Under the pieces are notes generated by a model, which saw only the letters and a program-made list of their open reading frames with translations, ran no database searches and had not been told where the DNA came from. DNA of 64,000 nucleotides from positions 62,001 to 126,000 of the forward strand of contig SAUG01000039.1 of assembly GCA_011316305.1 (NCBI GenBank), given 5' to 3'. The position numbers and the translations under genes are program-made. Within the stretch, counting starts at the first letter, position 1, and the number at the start of each line of letters is the position of its first letter. The stretch is from Rusavskia elegans (taxonomy: Eukaryota > Ascomycota > Lecanoromycetes > Teloschistales > Teloschistaceae). Shown here in pieces: positions 23,399 through 36,740 of the stretch.

Positions 23399-23399
23399 A

Positions 23400-26300
23400 T
23401 ATTAAGATATACGGCAGTTCAGATAAAACTCGCGCTGAAGTTCGCGCTAAAACTCGCGCTAAAGTTCAGCTAAAGTTTACGCCGAAGCTCGCGCTAAAAC
23501 TCGCGCTAAAGTTCGTACTAAGATGGTAAAGATTATATAATCTAGATCGAAGGTTTAGTATATAGATTATTTTAAAAATTCGCGTTAAAAGATTATAGAT
23601 TAGATAATCTATATCGAGGCTTTAGCGCGCTAGTTTAATTTAAAAGGTGAAAATTCTATATAGAGTTTTTATCTATTTTTTAATTAGTTAAATAAATTAT
23701 TATTTCTATAGCTTGATTTACTATATTAAAATACGTATTTATATTAATAAATTATAAATCGGAATTTGCAATAAAATTTTCTAATATAATCGAGATATAT
23801 AGTAAATTTTAAACCGTCTAGACCGATATAGAATTTTAGACTATTATAGTCTATAAATGGCTGATATATACCGTTCGATAGAAAAATAGTATCGGAATTT
23901 AATACCGAAAAGCTAGATATTCCGAATAGTATATTTAAATCGAGAGTAAAATCGAGATAGTCCGGCTATACTATCGCTATTTAGGAACTTTCGAAAGAAA
24001 CTAATTTAAATAGAAAGTAGTATCTACTACGAGGAATAAAATATTTAAATCGGAAATAGAATCTCTAAATCGAATAGATTTCGATATAATCTAATATTAA
24101 TTAGTATCCGAAGAAAAGATCCGGGCTAAAAAAAAGCGGTACCTAATATACGAAATAGTATATTTAAATCGAAAATAAAATCTATATATTAAAAGAGTTT
24201 CGATATAATCTAATTAAAAAAAATATCGTCCGATAGAACCGAGGAAAGCGGCTACTAATATACGGAGTAGTATATTTAGAAAATAGTAAATAGAATTGAA
24301 AAATCTAGACTAGTAGTACTATTATACTAATTAAACTACCCGATAGCTAAATATAAAAATAGAATAAACAAACTAGCGATATCGGAACGCCTATATAAAA
24401 GTAGAAATAGAAATTTAGTTATTCGAAAATCTATAGAAACCTAGTTACTCGGGTTAATAAAATATAAAATTTCTTTACTAACGGATTTTATAATCTTTTT
24501 ATTTATTTTACTATTAACTAATTTTTTAATTCTTTATAAATTTATTTTTATATTTACTATAGCCGACGAATTTATAAATTCTAGATAGTAGTCTATCGCT
24601 ACTTTTACTCCAGGAAATAAAGATAACTAGTTCTATATTATAAAAATCTATATAGAATCGAAAGATCTATAGTATATTATTTAGTAGTATACTATCCTAA
24701 TTCTAGTATTAATAGAATTATCGATAATAGCGCTTTTGGAAAAGCTATTTACCGGGTTACTAAATAGTTTTATAGAATAAAAAAACGATATAGAAATTTA
24801 CTTTATTCTCTTATAATATATCGATATTGACGACTATACAGCTATTGGATAGTTATCTACTACTAGAGCTATATAGTTGACTTTATAGGCGAAATATAAA
24901 GATTATTTCTAAATTATAAATCGGATATTATATAGCTAATATATTAATTTTAAAAAAAGTTTAAATAAATTAATTAATAGTACTATAGACGAAATTACTT
25001 CGATAACGCGAAAGTTTTTCGAATACGACTCTATAATAAAGTTAATAACTATAAAGAAATATCGATTCTAGATTCTTCTATATTTACTTCCGGAAGAATA
25101 CTAGACTATCGTCGATACTATCGATATATAAGAGAACGTTAATCTCAACCGCGCTATAAAGATTTTCTAAAAGAAAGATGTATTTCTATAGGCCGATAAA
25201 TCTACTAATTCGGTAAAAAATAGATCCGGAAGTTTCCGCGTAAGTAAATCTAGATCGTATAAAAGAGATTTATTATCGGACGAAGAAAGATGTTTTCTAT
25301 ATAATATTACTAGCTACGTAATACGTAAATATTCTAAAAGAAAAAAATTCTAACGATAGTTTAAAGTTAAATCTAAATCGAAATTAAAAAAAAAAAGCTA
25401 CTAAAAATAAAAGTAAATTTTCTAAAAAGAGTAAATTTTCTTAAAAAAAATAGGTTACCGGGCTTTTAATACCGGAAATTTATTTAACGAAGAATTTTTA
25501 GAATTTTCTTCTTCCGAAAATAATAAAGATAAGGAAGTAGATTATAAAACGTCTATTTTAAATAAAAAGTTTACCGGTAAACCTTCGCTTTTTATTATAT
25601 TCTAGGTTATAGATTTCGGTACTTTATATTATATAACTACCTAATTTTTACTATTTAGACTATCTATAATTCCTATTAAATAGTAAATTATTCAAGTTAG
25701 AGGAAGGAAATTATATATAAATTAATATAAAACTATTATAATATAAATACTAGATAGTAATAAAATATTATTTATCGATATTCTTTATATTCTATTACTC
25801 GGAGTTAATTTTCTATCTAGAAATAAACTATATTAAAGAGATTTTATCGGTTATTTTAATAAAAATTATATTTAGATAAACGATAAGTAAAATAAATAAA
25901 TTATTAAAATTAAAGAACGTAAAAAAATCTATATAGTTTTAGTAATTATAAAAAGTTTCGAAAAAACTATTTTTCCTATTATTAAATCTTTATATTTACT
26001 AATTTATCTAGTTTTACCTATTTCCGAAGCTTCTATCTAGATTAATATTTAGACTAACTTTTCTACTAGCGTTTTAAAGAAATAGACGCTCGAAAAATAT
26101 AAATATAATCTATAGTATAGATACTTTAATTATCTTAGCTCTATAGTAATAATAAAAGCTAATAAAATTACTAATCTAATAAAGCTAATTCTAATAGTTT
26201 AAATTTTCGATAGAATCTACGACGTCTACGCTAAAATAATGATAATAGATAGTAGAAATTACTATATTAGTAATCGTAAATCTAGTATTCTATATCTAGT

Positions 26301-29300
26301 TTCTATTAATATCTATAATTCTTTTCTACTATTATAAAAGGGCTACGAATACTTCCTTTTAATAATTAATAACTATTTACACTTTAATCAGGCTCTGCTA
26401 ATAAAAACTAAAGACGACTAATATATAGTTTTAATCTATAAAAAAAAAGCTATCGAATTTAAAGCCGATACGAAATTTAAAACTATTTATCTAGATAATA
26501 TTCTAGAATTTCTAAAGTAGATTAGGAAAGAATATATCTTTACTAGCGTTTTATACTAAACTATCGAACCGTATTATTCTAATTAAAATAGTATTATCGA
26601 ACGATATATTTATACTATAGAAAATAATATTCGTGCTATATTAAATAAAGTTAATCTACTAATAGAATTCTAGCTCGAGATAGTAGAATCGGACGCGTAC
26701 GTTAGAAATCGAATCGGAAACAGACCTAAGATGAATAGATAGCTAGTTTTACTATATAAAGCCTTCGATAGAATTAGATTTTCGATTAATTACTTTAGAG
26801 TCTAGAGTTATAAATACTACTTTTTAATACCATTAAAACTACTGCTAATAGATAGAAAGAAGGATAAATTTATAGATCGGAATAGAATATACGTTTTTTT
26901 CGGCTATAATAATAAAATTAATTCTTAATATCACTTTTAGGCTCCTAATATAAATTTAGTAATTAAAGTTTATACTATTAAATTCGCCGAAGATATAAAA
27001 AGAGAAAGTATTTAATTTACTCTCGATATCTAAATACGTAATAAACTTTTTAAAAGAAAATCTTACGGATAATTTCCGAAAGTATCTATTACTATATTAG
27101 TTAATATTTCTACTATTCTAATCGACGTTTAAACCGAAGTCTAGCCGCCTATTTAGCCTACAGATACAAATATTTAGTCTAAAACTCTTTAAATCTAATA
27201 TTTATCTCTAGAATTTACTATTCCGGTTATATTAGTATTTTATAAATTTATATATATAATAATACCGAAACGGAAAAAAACTTCCGATACTAATAATAAT
27301 AATAAAAACTTTTATCGGAATAAAATTCCTAAAGCTAATATAGCGCTCGTTCTAGCATTTATAGCTATTATAGATATAGAAAACGGATTTACGAAAAGAT
27401 TATATAGATAATAGTCTATTTCGATATATAGAATTAGTTAAATACTATTCCGATACCGCTAATATATAATTAAATTATTAATAATTCTTTCTAAAATAAA
27501 AAATAAAGTAAAGTAATTACCGTAGAAATTATCGCGTTTATATTAAACGGTATATAGAAGCTCGTTTTTTTTTTTAAAAAAAAAGCTAATATCGTTACTA
27601 GTAAATAAATATTTCAAGTTAAAATATATTTATATAGCTCTTTTAATAAATTTAAAGCTAGACTGATTATACGAGATTTTTTATAGATCTAAAATATTAA
27701 TTTTAAACAGATATTCGCGCTAATAGTTAAATTCGATTCTTTATATATATTTCTTACTTTTATTACTATAAAAGATATCCAATACTACTAAATAGATATT
27801 AATAACGCTTTTACTCAATCTATTTTTTAAAAAAAGATCTTTATAAAAGCGCTAGATAGAGTTAATTATTTTCTAGAAAAGATATTATAAATATTCCGTA
27901 GCCTATATAGATTAAAATAAACTACGAACGACTAGTACGAACGATTTATTAAAACTCTACTAGAAATAAGATATAGATAGTATACTGCCGATCTTTATTT
28001 TTTTTATTTATAATAAAAGAGAAATTTTTCTACTAGTTTATATTAATAATATTTATATTACTCCTAATTTAGTAACTTTGATTAATCAGTTTTAATTATC
28101 TTTTAAGAAAATCTTTAAAATTAAAGATCTAGAAGAGATAGAGAAGATTTTTTAGTATAAAAATTATAAGAAATAGATCTAAAAAGATAATTAGAATAGA
28201 CTAGACTTTTTATTTTAAAATAGTTCTAGAATATATAGCAATAGATTATGATAAATATAAATTAACTAAATTCTCTATTAATAGCTATAATAGTCTCCGT
28301 TCTATAAAACCGGATAATAAATATATTAATTCTAAATAGTATTAAAAAAGAATCGGAAATCTAATATATACGTATATTTTTACTCGACCGGATATTATAT
28401 TTATATTTAAATATTTTAGTTAATATTTTGGTAATTTTACTAAATATTACCGATAAATTCTAAAGAATTTTCTAAAGTATATTCGATCGACTATCGATAG
28501 AAGCCTAGTATTTAATACTAGTAGAAGCTAAACGATTATCGGTTTTTCCGATTCCGATTATATAATAGATTTAATCGATAGGAAATCTATTTTCGCCTAC
28601 GTCTATATATTTACCGGCGGATAATTATTATAGATAAACTTTAAATAGAAGTTAGTTATAATATCAATAACCGAAGCTAAATATATAGCGTTATTAATCT
28701 ACGTAAAAAAAGGCTTCTAGATCTCGTAATTATTAAAAGATTTTAGATTTACCGAGTTTATTAGTAATAACCTTAAACGTATTAGTATTATCGAAGATAA
28801 AATATATAAATTAACTTCGTCTATTTAAATTAGAGGCGATAACTAAATAGTACTCGCGTTAGTAGATAATAAATATATTTATAATCTGTTAAAGTATATC
28901 GACGTTAACTATTATAATATCCGCGATGTATACGAATATAATTTTATTATTATTAATTTTATACCGAACGTAGAAATAGTAGCCGATAGTTTAACGAAAC
29001 TATTAATAAAAAATAAATATAGAATATTTAAGAAATAACTCGATATAAAAACTAGTAGGAGTTCGAACTAAATATTAACTATCTAGACCTTTCTAGATCT
29101 AGATTATTTACTACTCGAGGTTTAATAGTAGTAAAAGCTAGCAGCCTAGGATAATATTATCTACGCGGCGTAGAAAAATTTTATTAGTTCAGGCAGAGCT
29201 TAAAGATAGTAGGAGCTAGTAGTTTAAAAAAGAATTATCTACGTACCGAATAGAAATATCAAAATATATAGCAGTTTAGATAAAGTTTACGCTAAAGTTC

Positions 29301-29608
29301 GCGCTAAGATTTACGTTAAATTTTTGCTAAAGCTCGCGCCGAGGCTTACGTTAAAGCTCGCGTTAAAACTCGTACTAAAGTAGTATAGATTATATAATCT
29401 ATACCGAAAGTTTAATATATAGATCGCTCTAAAAGTTCGCGCTAAAAAGTTATAGATTAGATAATCTATATCGAAGCTTTAGCGCGCTAGTTTAATTTAG
29501 GAGGTAGAAACTCTATATAGAGTTTTTATCTGTTATTTAATTAATTAAATAGATAAAATCACTTTTATAGCTTGCTTTATCATATCAAAATACGTGTTTA
29601 TATTAAAA
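23400..29608 (+). mobile_element. Ty1/Copia LTR retrotransposon, near full length, RIP-inactivated
   Basis: LTRs at 23400-23749 and 29257-29608 (start TATTAAGATATACGGCAG; unmutated family ends TGTTGA and TCAACA). Leader 23750-24450 contains degenerate repeats. Gag has a CCHC knuckle at about 25291-25333 (CFLY..., three of four ligands changed to Tyr). Protease trace WxVIDFGT-like near 25605. Integrase near 26580-26960 (ERYIYTIENNIRA, then FRVWSYKYYFLIPLK, then FFGY). RT near 27900-28060 (LYRLK, YINNIYIT for the YVDD box). RNase H near 28600-29030 (TEAKYIALL, then YIDVNYYNIRD, then ADSLTK). Domain order PR-INT-RT-RH is diagnostic for Copia. Stops are mostly TAG from TGG or CAG. No matching target duplication was found, because the left end was later hit by the element at 20029. 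Confidence 0.88.
23925..24330 (+). repeat. Degenerate ~115-bp repeats in the Copia leader
   Basis: The phrase ATAGTATATTTAAATCG (and close variants) followed by a TAAAATC-like block and a TTTCGATATAATCTAAT block recurs at about 23930, 24040, 24160 and 24265. The same leader repeats occur inverted at about 37210-37560. They lie between the 5' LTR and gag, so they are part of the element's untranslated leader. Confidence 0.55.
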
Positions 29609-29619
29609 AAAACTATTAT

Positions 29620-30570
29620 TTTTTATCTTTTATTTTTAAAATTCTGAATCGATTATTAAAAGTAAAATAATTTTTTAAATCTAATATTAAAATTATCCAC
29701 TATCGAGTCCGGTTTAAAAAAGATAATAAATAGAAAATCGAGTTTTATATAAAATATAGGTATTTCAAGTATTTTATTATATCTTAAAGTTTTATTAATA
29801 TATCTATAACGTTTTAAATCTATATTAATCGGGCTTTAGAAAAATTAGTTAATATTTACTATATAGTCTATCTAGATAATATTCTAATCGTATCTAATTC
29901 GAAAAAAAAATATTAGAAATATATCCGGTAGATAGCCCGAAAGTTTTATAATATATAATAATATTTTAATTTTAAAAAAAATATTTTTAATATCTAAAGT
30001 ATAAAGTTTTTAGATTTTTCTATATCTACGGAAAATATAACGATAGATTTGAAATAAATAGTAACTATTACGGAATAGCCGATTCTAAAGATATATTACG
30101 AAATATAGATTTTTCTAAAGTTTATAAACTTTTACTAGCGTTTAATTTACCAGTATTTTCGGATTATAACGTTTTTAATAAATTTATTTATAGAGAATAC
30201 AGCCGGAAAAAAGTCGGAACTATTTCGCTAGACTATTAAAATCTAAAAAGTTTTTAAAAAATTAAAACGCGCTTTTAATACCGCCGGGATATTATAGTAT
30301 TTCGATCTAGAAAAAGAAATCTATATCGAAACTAATGATTCTAAAATCGGATTAGCTAGAATTATATTTTAATCCAATAAAAATAGTCGCTAGCGTTCTA
30401 TTATATTTTAGTAGAGGAAAATAATTTCTATCGAATATAATTACGAGATTTATAATATAGAATTACTCGCTATTATTAAAGTTTTCGAGTAATAGAAATA
30501 ATATTTTAAAGGCGCGAAGTATATAATTAAAGTCTAGATAGATTATAATAATTTTCGGGAATTTATTATT
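29620..30570 (+). mobile_element. Ty3/Gypsy fragment (RT-RNase H)
   Basis: Plus-strand traces include FxVFYY-like sequence, YIVYLDNILIVSNS near 29855-29900 (the YxDD box with D to N), then NFKKNIFNI, then DLEKEIYIETNDSKIGLARIIF near 30300-30370 (RNase H; canonical ETDASxxGxG). The family differs from the chromovirus at 45685. Truncated on both sides, with repeat R following. Confidence 0.65.
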
Positions 30571-30574
30571 CTAA

Positions 30575-31055
30575 AACTACCGGAAGGATTTGGTATTTCT
30601 AAAAGTCTGTTAGATTTATTAGTATATCTATAAACGAAGATACAATAAATAATTAATTAAATTAATAGATAAATAAATTGGTTTAATTACTAGAATAATT
30701 TATAACGATAACTAATAAACTAAATATAAGCTATAAAGGCGTCGAGTTCGAAGTTTATATAAATAATAAAATTCTCTATTACTTAGATTATTTACTAATT
30801 TAATCGATTTAATCAGTTTTATTTTAGAATATTTATTTACTAAAGTAACTAAAATAGTCAATCTTTAGAATATTTATTTACTAAAATAAATAAAATTAGA
30901 ATATTTATAATATTTATTTACTAAAACTACTAAAATACTTTTTAGTACTAATATTAAAGCCGTTCTATATCTCTCTATCTAATAAGGCGTAATAGAAAAT
31001 TTAGCGTTATACCAAATACTACCGCGTTTCCGAAAATACGTCGCCTGTATTTATA
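30575..31055 (+). repeat. Repeat R, copy 3 (uninterrupted)
   Basis: Reference copy of the R family: starts ACCGGAAGG, includes GGCGTCGAGTTCGAAG near 30747 and sub-repeats with ACTAAAATAxTxAATxTTTAGAATATTT at about 30830-30960. Non-coding. It follows a Gypsy RNase H fragment here and a Gypsy integrase fragment at 19770, so it may insert into or belong with these elements. Confidence 0.5.
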
Positions 31056-31059
31056 ATAT

Positions 31060-34000
31060 CGAAATTAAATTTAATATTTTTTTCTTTTTTATTTTTAGCC
31101 AATCTAATAGTGTAAGTTTTAATTACTAATTTTATATTAGAAATTTAAAGACGGTATTAAAAATTAATTTTATTTTTATAGCCGAGAGAAATATACATTC
31201 TATTTCGTTATATTAAATTTATTTTTTCTACTATTTAATAGTATTAAATTTAATAATATATAAATGGTGTATTTCTAATTCTAGATTCTAAAATTATCGA
31301 TTAAAAATCTAATTTTTTCGAATATTTTGTATGATAAAACTAACTATCTATTAATTTAGAAACTATTTTTAATTTAGTTTCTAATATACGCGTTCAATTG
31401 CGTTATATTAGACTGGGATTATAATAGTAGATTAGCTTTATTTAATATAGCTCGAATATTATTTTTTATAGTACGAATATACTATTTTATAATACTTTTT
31501 TATTTATAATAATCTAGTTATTTAGTTTTATATAAAACTCTAGTAGAGATATACTATTCTTTAATCTCTTTTAAATATTTTAGGATATTATTTGAAAGAA
31601 TAGCTTTAAATTTCGTATCAGTTTTAAATTCGATAACTTTTTTTAATAGATTAAAACTATATAGTAATCGTTTCTAATTTATATTAATCGAATCTAATTG
31701 AAATATAATTAGTTATTAATAATTAGATAGAAATATTTATAGCTTTTTCATAATAGTAGAAGAGAATTATAGATATTACTAGAAACTAAATATAGAATTT
31801 TAAATTCAAAATTCCTAATATAATAGTTTCTTTAATCTATTATCTTCGCTTTAATATAGATATTATAGATTCTTTTAAAAATTCGAACTATTAGAGTTAA
31901 TTTTACTAGATTAGCAATTTTATTAACTTTTATTATTACTATAGAACTAATATAATTATAAAGTTTATATTATAGATCGTATTTATATTTTTTGAATATC
32001 TATTTTTTCGAGGCGCTAGTAGAAAAGTTAGTCTAAATATTAGTTTAGATAGAAGCTTTAGAAGCGGGTAAACTAAATAGATTAATAAATATAGAAATTC
32101 GATAATTAAAAAATGTAGTTCTTTCGAAATCTTTTATAATTATTGGAACTATATGGATTTTCTTATATTCTTTAATTCTAATAATTTATTTACTTTTTTT
32201 ATCGTTTATTTAAAGATAATTTATATTATAATAACCGATAAAATCTTTTTAATATAGCTTTTTTCTAGATAGAAAATTTATTCCGAGTAACGAAATATAA
32301 AGAATATTAAATAATTATTTTATTCCTATCTAGTATTAATAATATAATAATTTTATAATAATCTATATATAATTTCCTTTTTTTAATTTTAATAATTCGG
32401 CGTTTAATAGAAATTATAAATAGTCTAAATAGTTAAATTTTGTTAGTTAAATAGAATAAAGCGCTAGTATTTATAATTTAGAATATAATAAAAGGCCAGA
32501 AATACTAGAGAGCTTTTTATTTAAAGTAGCTTTTTTATAGTCTATTTTCTCGTTTATATTATTTTCGAAAAAAAAACTCTAAAGATTTTTTATTAGATAA
32601 ACTTTTAATATTATAAATCCGGTAATCTTATTTTTTAAAAAATTTACTTTTTTTTTATATATATATATACGATTTAATCATTCCGATTTTGATTTTAACC
32701 TTTTACGATTTAATACTAGAGGCGTTAAACCGATCAGATTACGTAATCATTTGATATCCAAATATTTTTTACCGAGAACTCAAATTTTAAAACCCCCGAA
32801 GAAGCTAGATGTGGACTAAACCTTGCTTAGGAAAACTTTGATCTATTTAACTTTATTAATTCAATTTACTTCGATTAGAAACGACTAGGCCGAGATAATC
32901 CTCTAAAAAATCCTTCGATATAATTTTTATATAAAACTCTATATATACGATTAATCATTCGAATTTTTGATTCTAGTCTTTTACGAATTTAACGCTAGAG
33001 GCGTTGATTCGATTAGATTACGTAATTATTTTGGTACTCAAGTATTTTACCGAAAATTCGAATTAAGAATTCCCGAAGGAGCTAGATCTGGACTAAAACC
33101 CAGAGGGAAACCGTAATCTATTTAACTTTATTAATTAATTCAATTTACTTCGATCGATCGGGCTAGGCCGAGACGATCCACTATATAATCTCTCTATATA
33201 AAAACTCTGTATAAAAATCGATTTGGTCGATTAGAAAAAACTCAAGTATTAGATTAATCTTCGAAGGATTCGAATCCCCGACCCGCTGGATTAACTCCAC
33301 TAAATCCGAGATGGAACGCGGATCCGTTAGATCGCCAGGTCACGCAGTTTCTGCCACTGCGCCATCCAGGCCACTTTTTTTTTTATATTTATTTTTATTT
33401 TTAATAGTTTATTCTTTTAATTTCGATTTAGATTTAACGTTAAACTATTATTAAAATTCTTTTTTTCAAAATTGTTATATAGCCTATAGCCCAGAATATT
33501 AAATGAATAATATTTTTTTTTATTTAATAATAAATCTCTTTTATATAATCTAAATTCACTTTTATAGAAATTCAGTTTAGAATTTTACGCGGATAATCGG
33601 CCGGATCTATTTTATTTTTAGTTAATAAATTTATCGATTTATAAAAACGTTCTATTTCTTTAAAAATATCTTTATAATACTATTAAAATTAAAGTTTTCT
33701 TTTTAATTAATAATATTATCGATAATCTAATAATTTTCCGGGAATCAATCTAGAAGAATTTAGAACTAATATTTCTTTATAGTTATTAACTCTACTATAA
33801 GACTGTTTTTAAAAAACTTTCGCGCTATTAATAAAATTTTATCTATAGTACTATTAATTATATTATTTAAATTTCTTTTAAAATTAATAAATTAGCCATA
33901 TAATATCCTTTTTATATTTTAGAAATAATCTTTATATTTCGTTTTTAAAGCTTACTATATGATTCTAATAGTAGATAATTTTCCGATAAATTCATAATCG

Positions 34001-34540
34001 TTCGTATTAATATATTATAGAAAGATAAAATAAATTTTTATATCGCTTTTCTATTTTATAAAATCGTCTAATAAATCAGTAAATATTTTATCTAGCGATA
34101 CGAGTATTAGTAATCCCGTTAATACAGGAGTTAAAATAGTATACTACTAAATAATATATAAAAGATATTTAAACTCTATATAAATTTATATAATATTAAA
34201 TTAGTTATCTTTATTTTTATAAATAAAAATAGGGATAGACTATTATTTAGAATTAGTAAATTTATCGACTAAAGTAATATAGAAATAAATTGATAATAAA
34301 GTAAAAAATTAGTTAACAGTAAAATAAATAAAAAGATTATAAAATCCGTCGGTAAGAAAAATTTATATTTTATTAACCGGAATAATTAGATTTCTATAAA
34401 TATTCGAATGACTAAATTTCTATTTCTACATTTATATAGATATTTAAATATTACTAGATTATTTATTTTAAATTTATATCTAGCTATCGAATAGTTTATT
34501 TAATATAGTAATACGAGCCCGTCGCTATTTCGATCTCGAA
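31060..34540 (-). mobile_element. Copia fragment (gag to integrase), split by SINE-like insertion
   Basis: The reverse complement matches the Copia element at 23400-29608. About 31600-31660 matches 26440-26500 (VIEFKxDTKFKT block), and 33390-33470 matches 25335-25420 (gag end). The match resumes on both sides of 32661-33372, so that segment is a later insertion. The fragment lacks RT-RNase H and recognisable LTRs. RIP is heavy. Confidence 0.65.
32661..33372 (-). mobile_element. SINE-like element, head-body-body, with ~15-bp target duplication
   Basis: On the minus strand: GGCCTGGATGGCGCAGTGGC with box A, then box B as GGGATTCGAATCC, AT-rich body ending near 32941, then a second headless body copy to a TATATATATAT tail at 32661. 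It is flanked by ACTTTTTTTTTATAT at 32646-32660 and the same with one more T at 33373-33388. A long A/T-rich duplication is typical of LINE-assisted priming. The insertion target is the Copia fragment. This copy keeps more CpA/TpG than its surroundings. The family is otherwise unknown to me. Confidence 0.65.
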
Positions 34541-35639
34541 ATAGTTTTCGTAAGCTTCGCTTACTCAGCCTAATTCGGTTACTCGATTGCTCGAGGCTTG
34601 TTAGGATTCCGTTTTAAACCTCGATTTTTTATTTAATTTTTAAATTACGTAAGATAATATCTATACGTATTATAAATATTAAATTTTTAAATACTAATTT
34701 TATTTTAAAATAAATAAATTTATTTAAACTGTTTAATAATATCTTCTTTAATTTTTTTTTTCGATTCTAGTATTTTTTTATTTAATAGAATATCTTTTTT
34801 CTATCTAAATTTTATTATTAATATCGACGTTATTATTAAATATTTTAATTTTTTTTATATAGAGATTTGTTAGCTATATTAGCTAAATTACTACTATAGA
34901 CAGACTCTTTATTAAATTTCGACTATTTTTATAGGAATTCTAATATTCTAGCGGATTTAAATTTTTCAAAAACGCTATAATAGATTATTTATTTTTAAAA
35001 AAAATTATACAGTTTATAAAATTAGTTACTATAACAGATTTAAAAAAATTAAATAAATATTAAAAATTAAGATTAATAAATTAAATAATTCTATTTATAT
35101 TTAATATTTTAATTTATTTTATTCATATTTTATTTAATTAATTAATATTATTTGTTCTATTTTTTATAGCGAGTTTTATTACGAACTTTAATTTCTTAAT
35201 ATTCTTCTATATATCGCTATTTAAACTCGATAATGTCTATTCGTTCGTATTACGCTTTATAGATTAATATCGGATCTAAATAGCTTCCGGATTTATTTTA
35301 AAAATCGATTTTTAGAATTATTTTTAATATTAAAAAAAAATTTATAGTTATAGTAATTGAATATTAGATTTTTAATAATTCTAATATTTAAAATAAATCT
35401 ATTCTATTAGTAAAACTCGTTTCGTATTCTAATTTCGAACCTAAATACTTTACTTTCGAACTCGTTTTAAAAATCGATTTTCGAAACTATTTTTAATATT
35501 AAAAAGATTATTTTTATATATAGTAAAATAATATTAGAATTTAAATTTATATTTTTATTAGAACGAATGTATTTTAATAGTAAAACTAATTAGTTTAATT
35601 TTTAATTAACTATTAAATCAATTTTAATATTTATAATAT

Positions 35640-36450
35640 TATCTATAAGCTCTAGTTTAGTTCTTTAATTTGTTCTAATTTCAACCTATAACGTTAGATA
35701 TATATTACGTAAAATATAGTAGAAGTTAGAGATACTAAATTTAGATAAAGTTTAGCGCCGATCTAATAGAGCTGATAGAGCTATTAGAAATATTACTAAT
35801 AATCCTATTTTAAATATCTAAATATTTAACGCCTATTAGTTAGAATTTAATTATTATTATATCGTTTAAAAGCTTTAAATAAATTCTTTAATTCGTTTAA
35901 TTTTTGGCCAATAGTTTTAGCTGCGTAGTACGTATATATAGTAGAAAGTTAAAGAGACTAGATTTAGATAACCTTTAGTATTCCTAGTAGGGCTGCTAGG
36001 AATACTGCTAATAATCTTTATTTATATATATAATTTTTTGATATCTATTAGTCAGAATTTAATTATTTTTATATCGTTCGAAAGCCCTATATAAATACTT
36101 TTATTTTTATTATTTTTAGTCTATAATATTAGCTGCGTATTGCGTATATATAGAAGGAAGTTAAAGGTACTAGATTTAGATAAAGTTTAGCGCCGACCTC
36201 GTAGAAATATTACTAATAACTATTATATATATATATAATTCCTTAACGCCTATTAATTAAATTTAATTATTTTTATATCGTTTAAAAGCTTTAAATAAAT
36301 TCTTTAAATTATATAATTTTTAGCTTATCATATTAGATACGTATTACGTATATATAATAGAGAGCTATAGATACTAGATTTAGATAAAGCTTGGCGCCGG
36401 CTTTATAGGGCTGTTAGAGTATACGGTCGTAATATAGGTATTCGTATCTT
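35640..36450 (+). repeat. Tandem array, ~205-226 bp units, about four copies
   Basis: Each unit contains, in order, a TACGTATATATA-like anchor (about 35700, 35923, 36134, 36339), ACTAGATTTAGATAA, AGCGCCGxxC, CTGCTAATAAT-like, then a TTAATTATTTTTATATCGTT block and an AAAGCTTTAAATAAATTCTTT block. Spacings fall from 226 to 211 to 205 bp. Units differ by RIP-type changes and small indels. No coding trace. The 3' edge ends in a unique GTATACGGTCG. Confidence 0.7.
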
Positions 36451-36740
36451 ATAAGCCAAAATATTTAGTGCCTATTAGTCGTATCTAAATATAAACTAGA
36501 TATATTTATAGAATTTATAAAATTGTTTAAATATAATTAGTTTATAGCTAATTATATATATTAGTATAAAAGTTATTCTATTTTGAAATTTAGATCGAAT
36601 TTTAATATTCGATTATATTACTACTATTCTGATAAAGCGGATAGTTATCAGTGATTCGAATTCCAGTATTATATTTAATTAATAGCCGTTTTACTCGGTC
36701 TTTACTAGATAATAGCTTTTTTAACTAGATTATATCTAGA

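Noticed and set aside
33255..33372. Functional tRNA gene on the minus strand
   Set aside because: Box A and box B are good, but they are ~80 nt apart, the acceptor stem cannot be closed, and the segment is repeated with an AT-rich body and a target duplication, so a SINE-like element fits better.
35640..36450. CRISPR array
   Set aside because: Units are >200 bp, diverged throughout, without short repeats separated by unique spacers, and the genome is eukaryotic.
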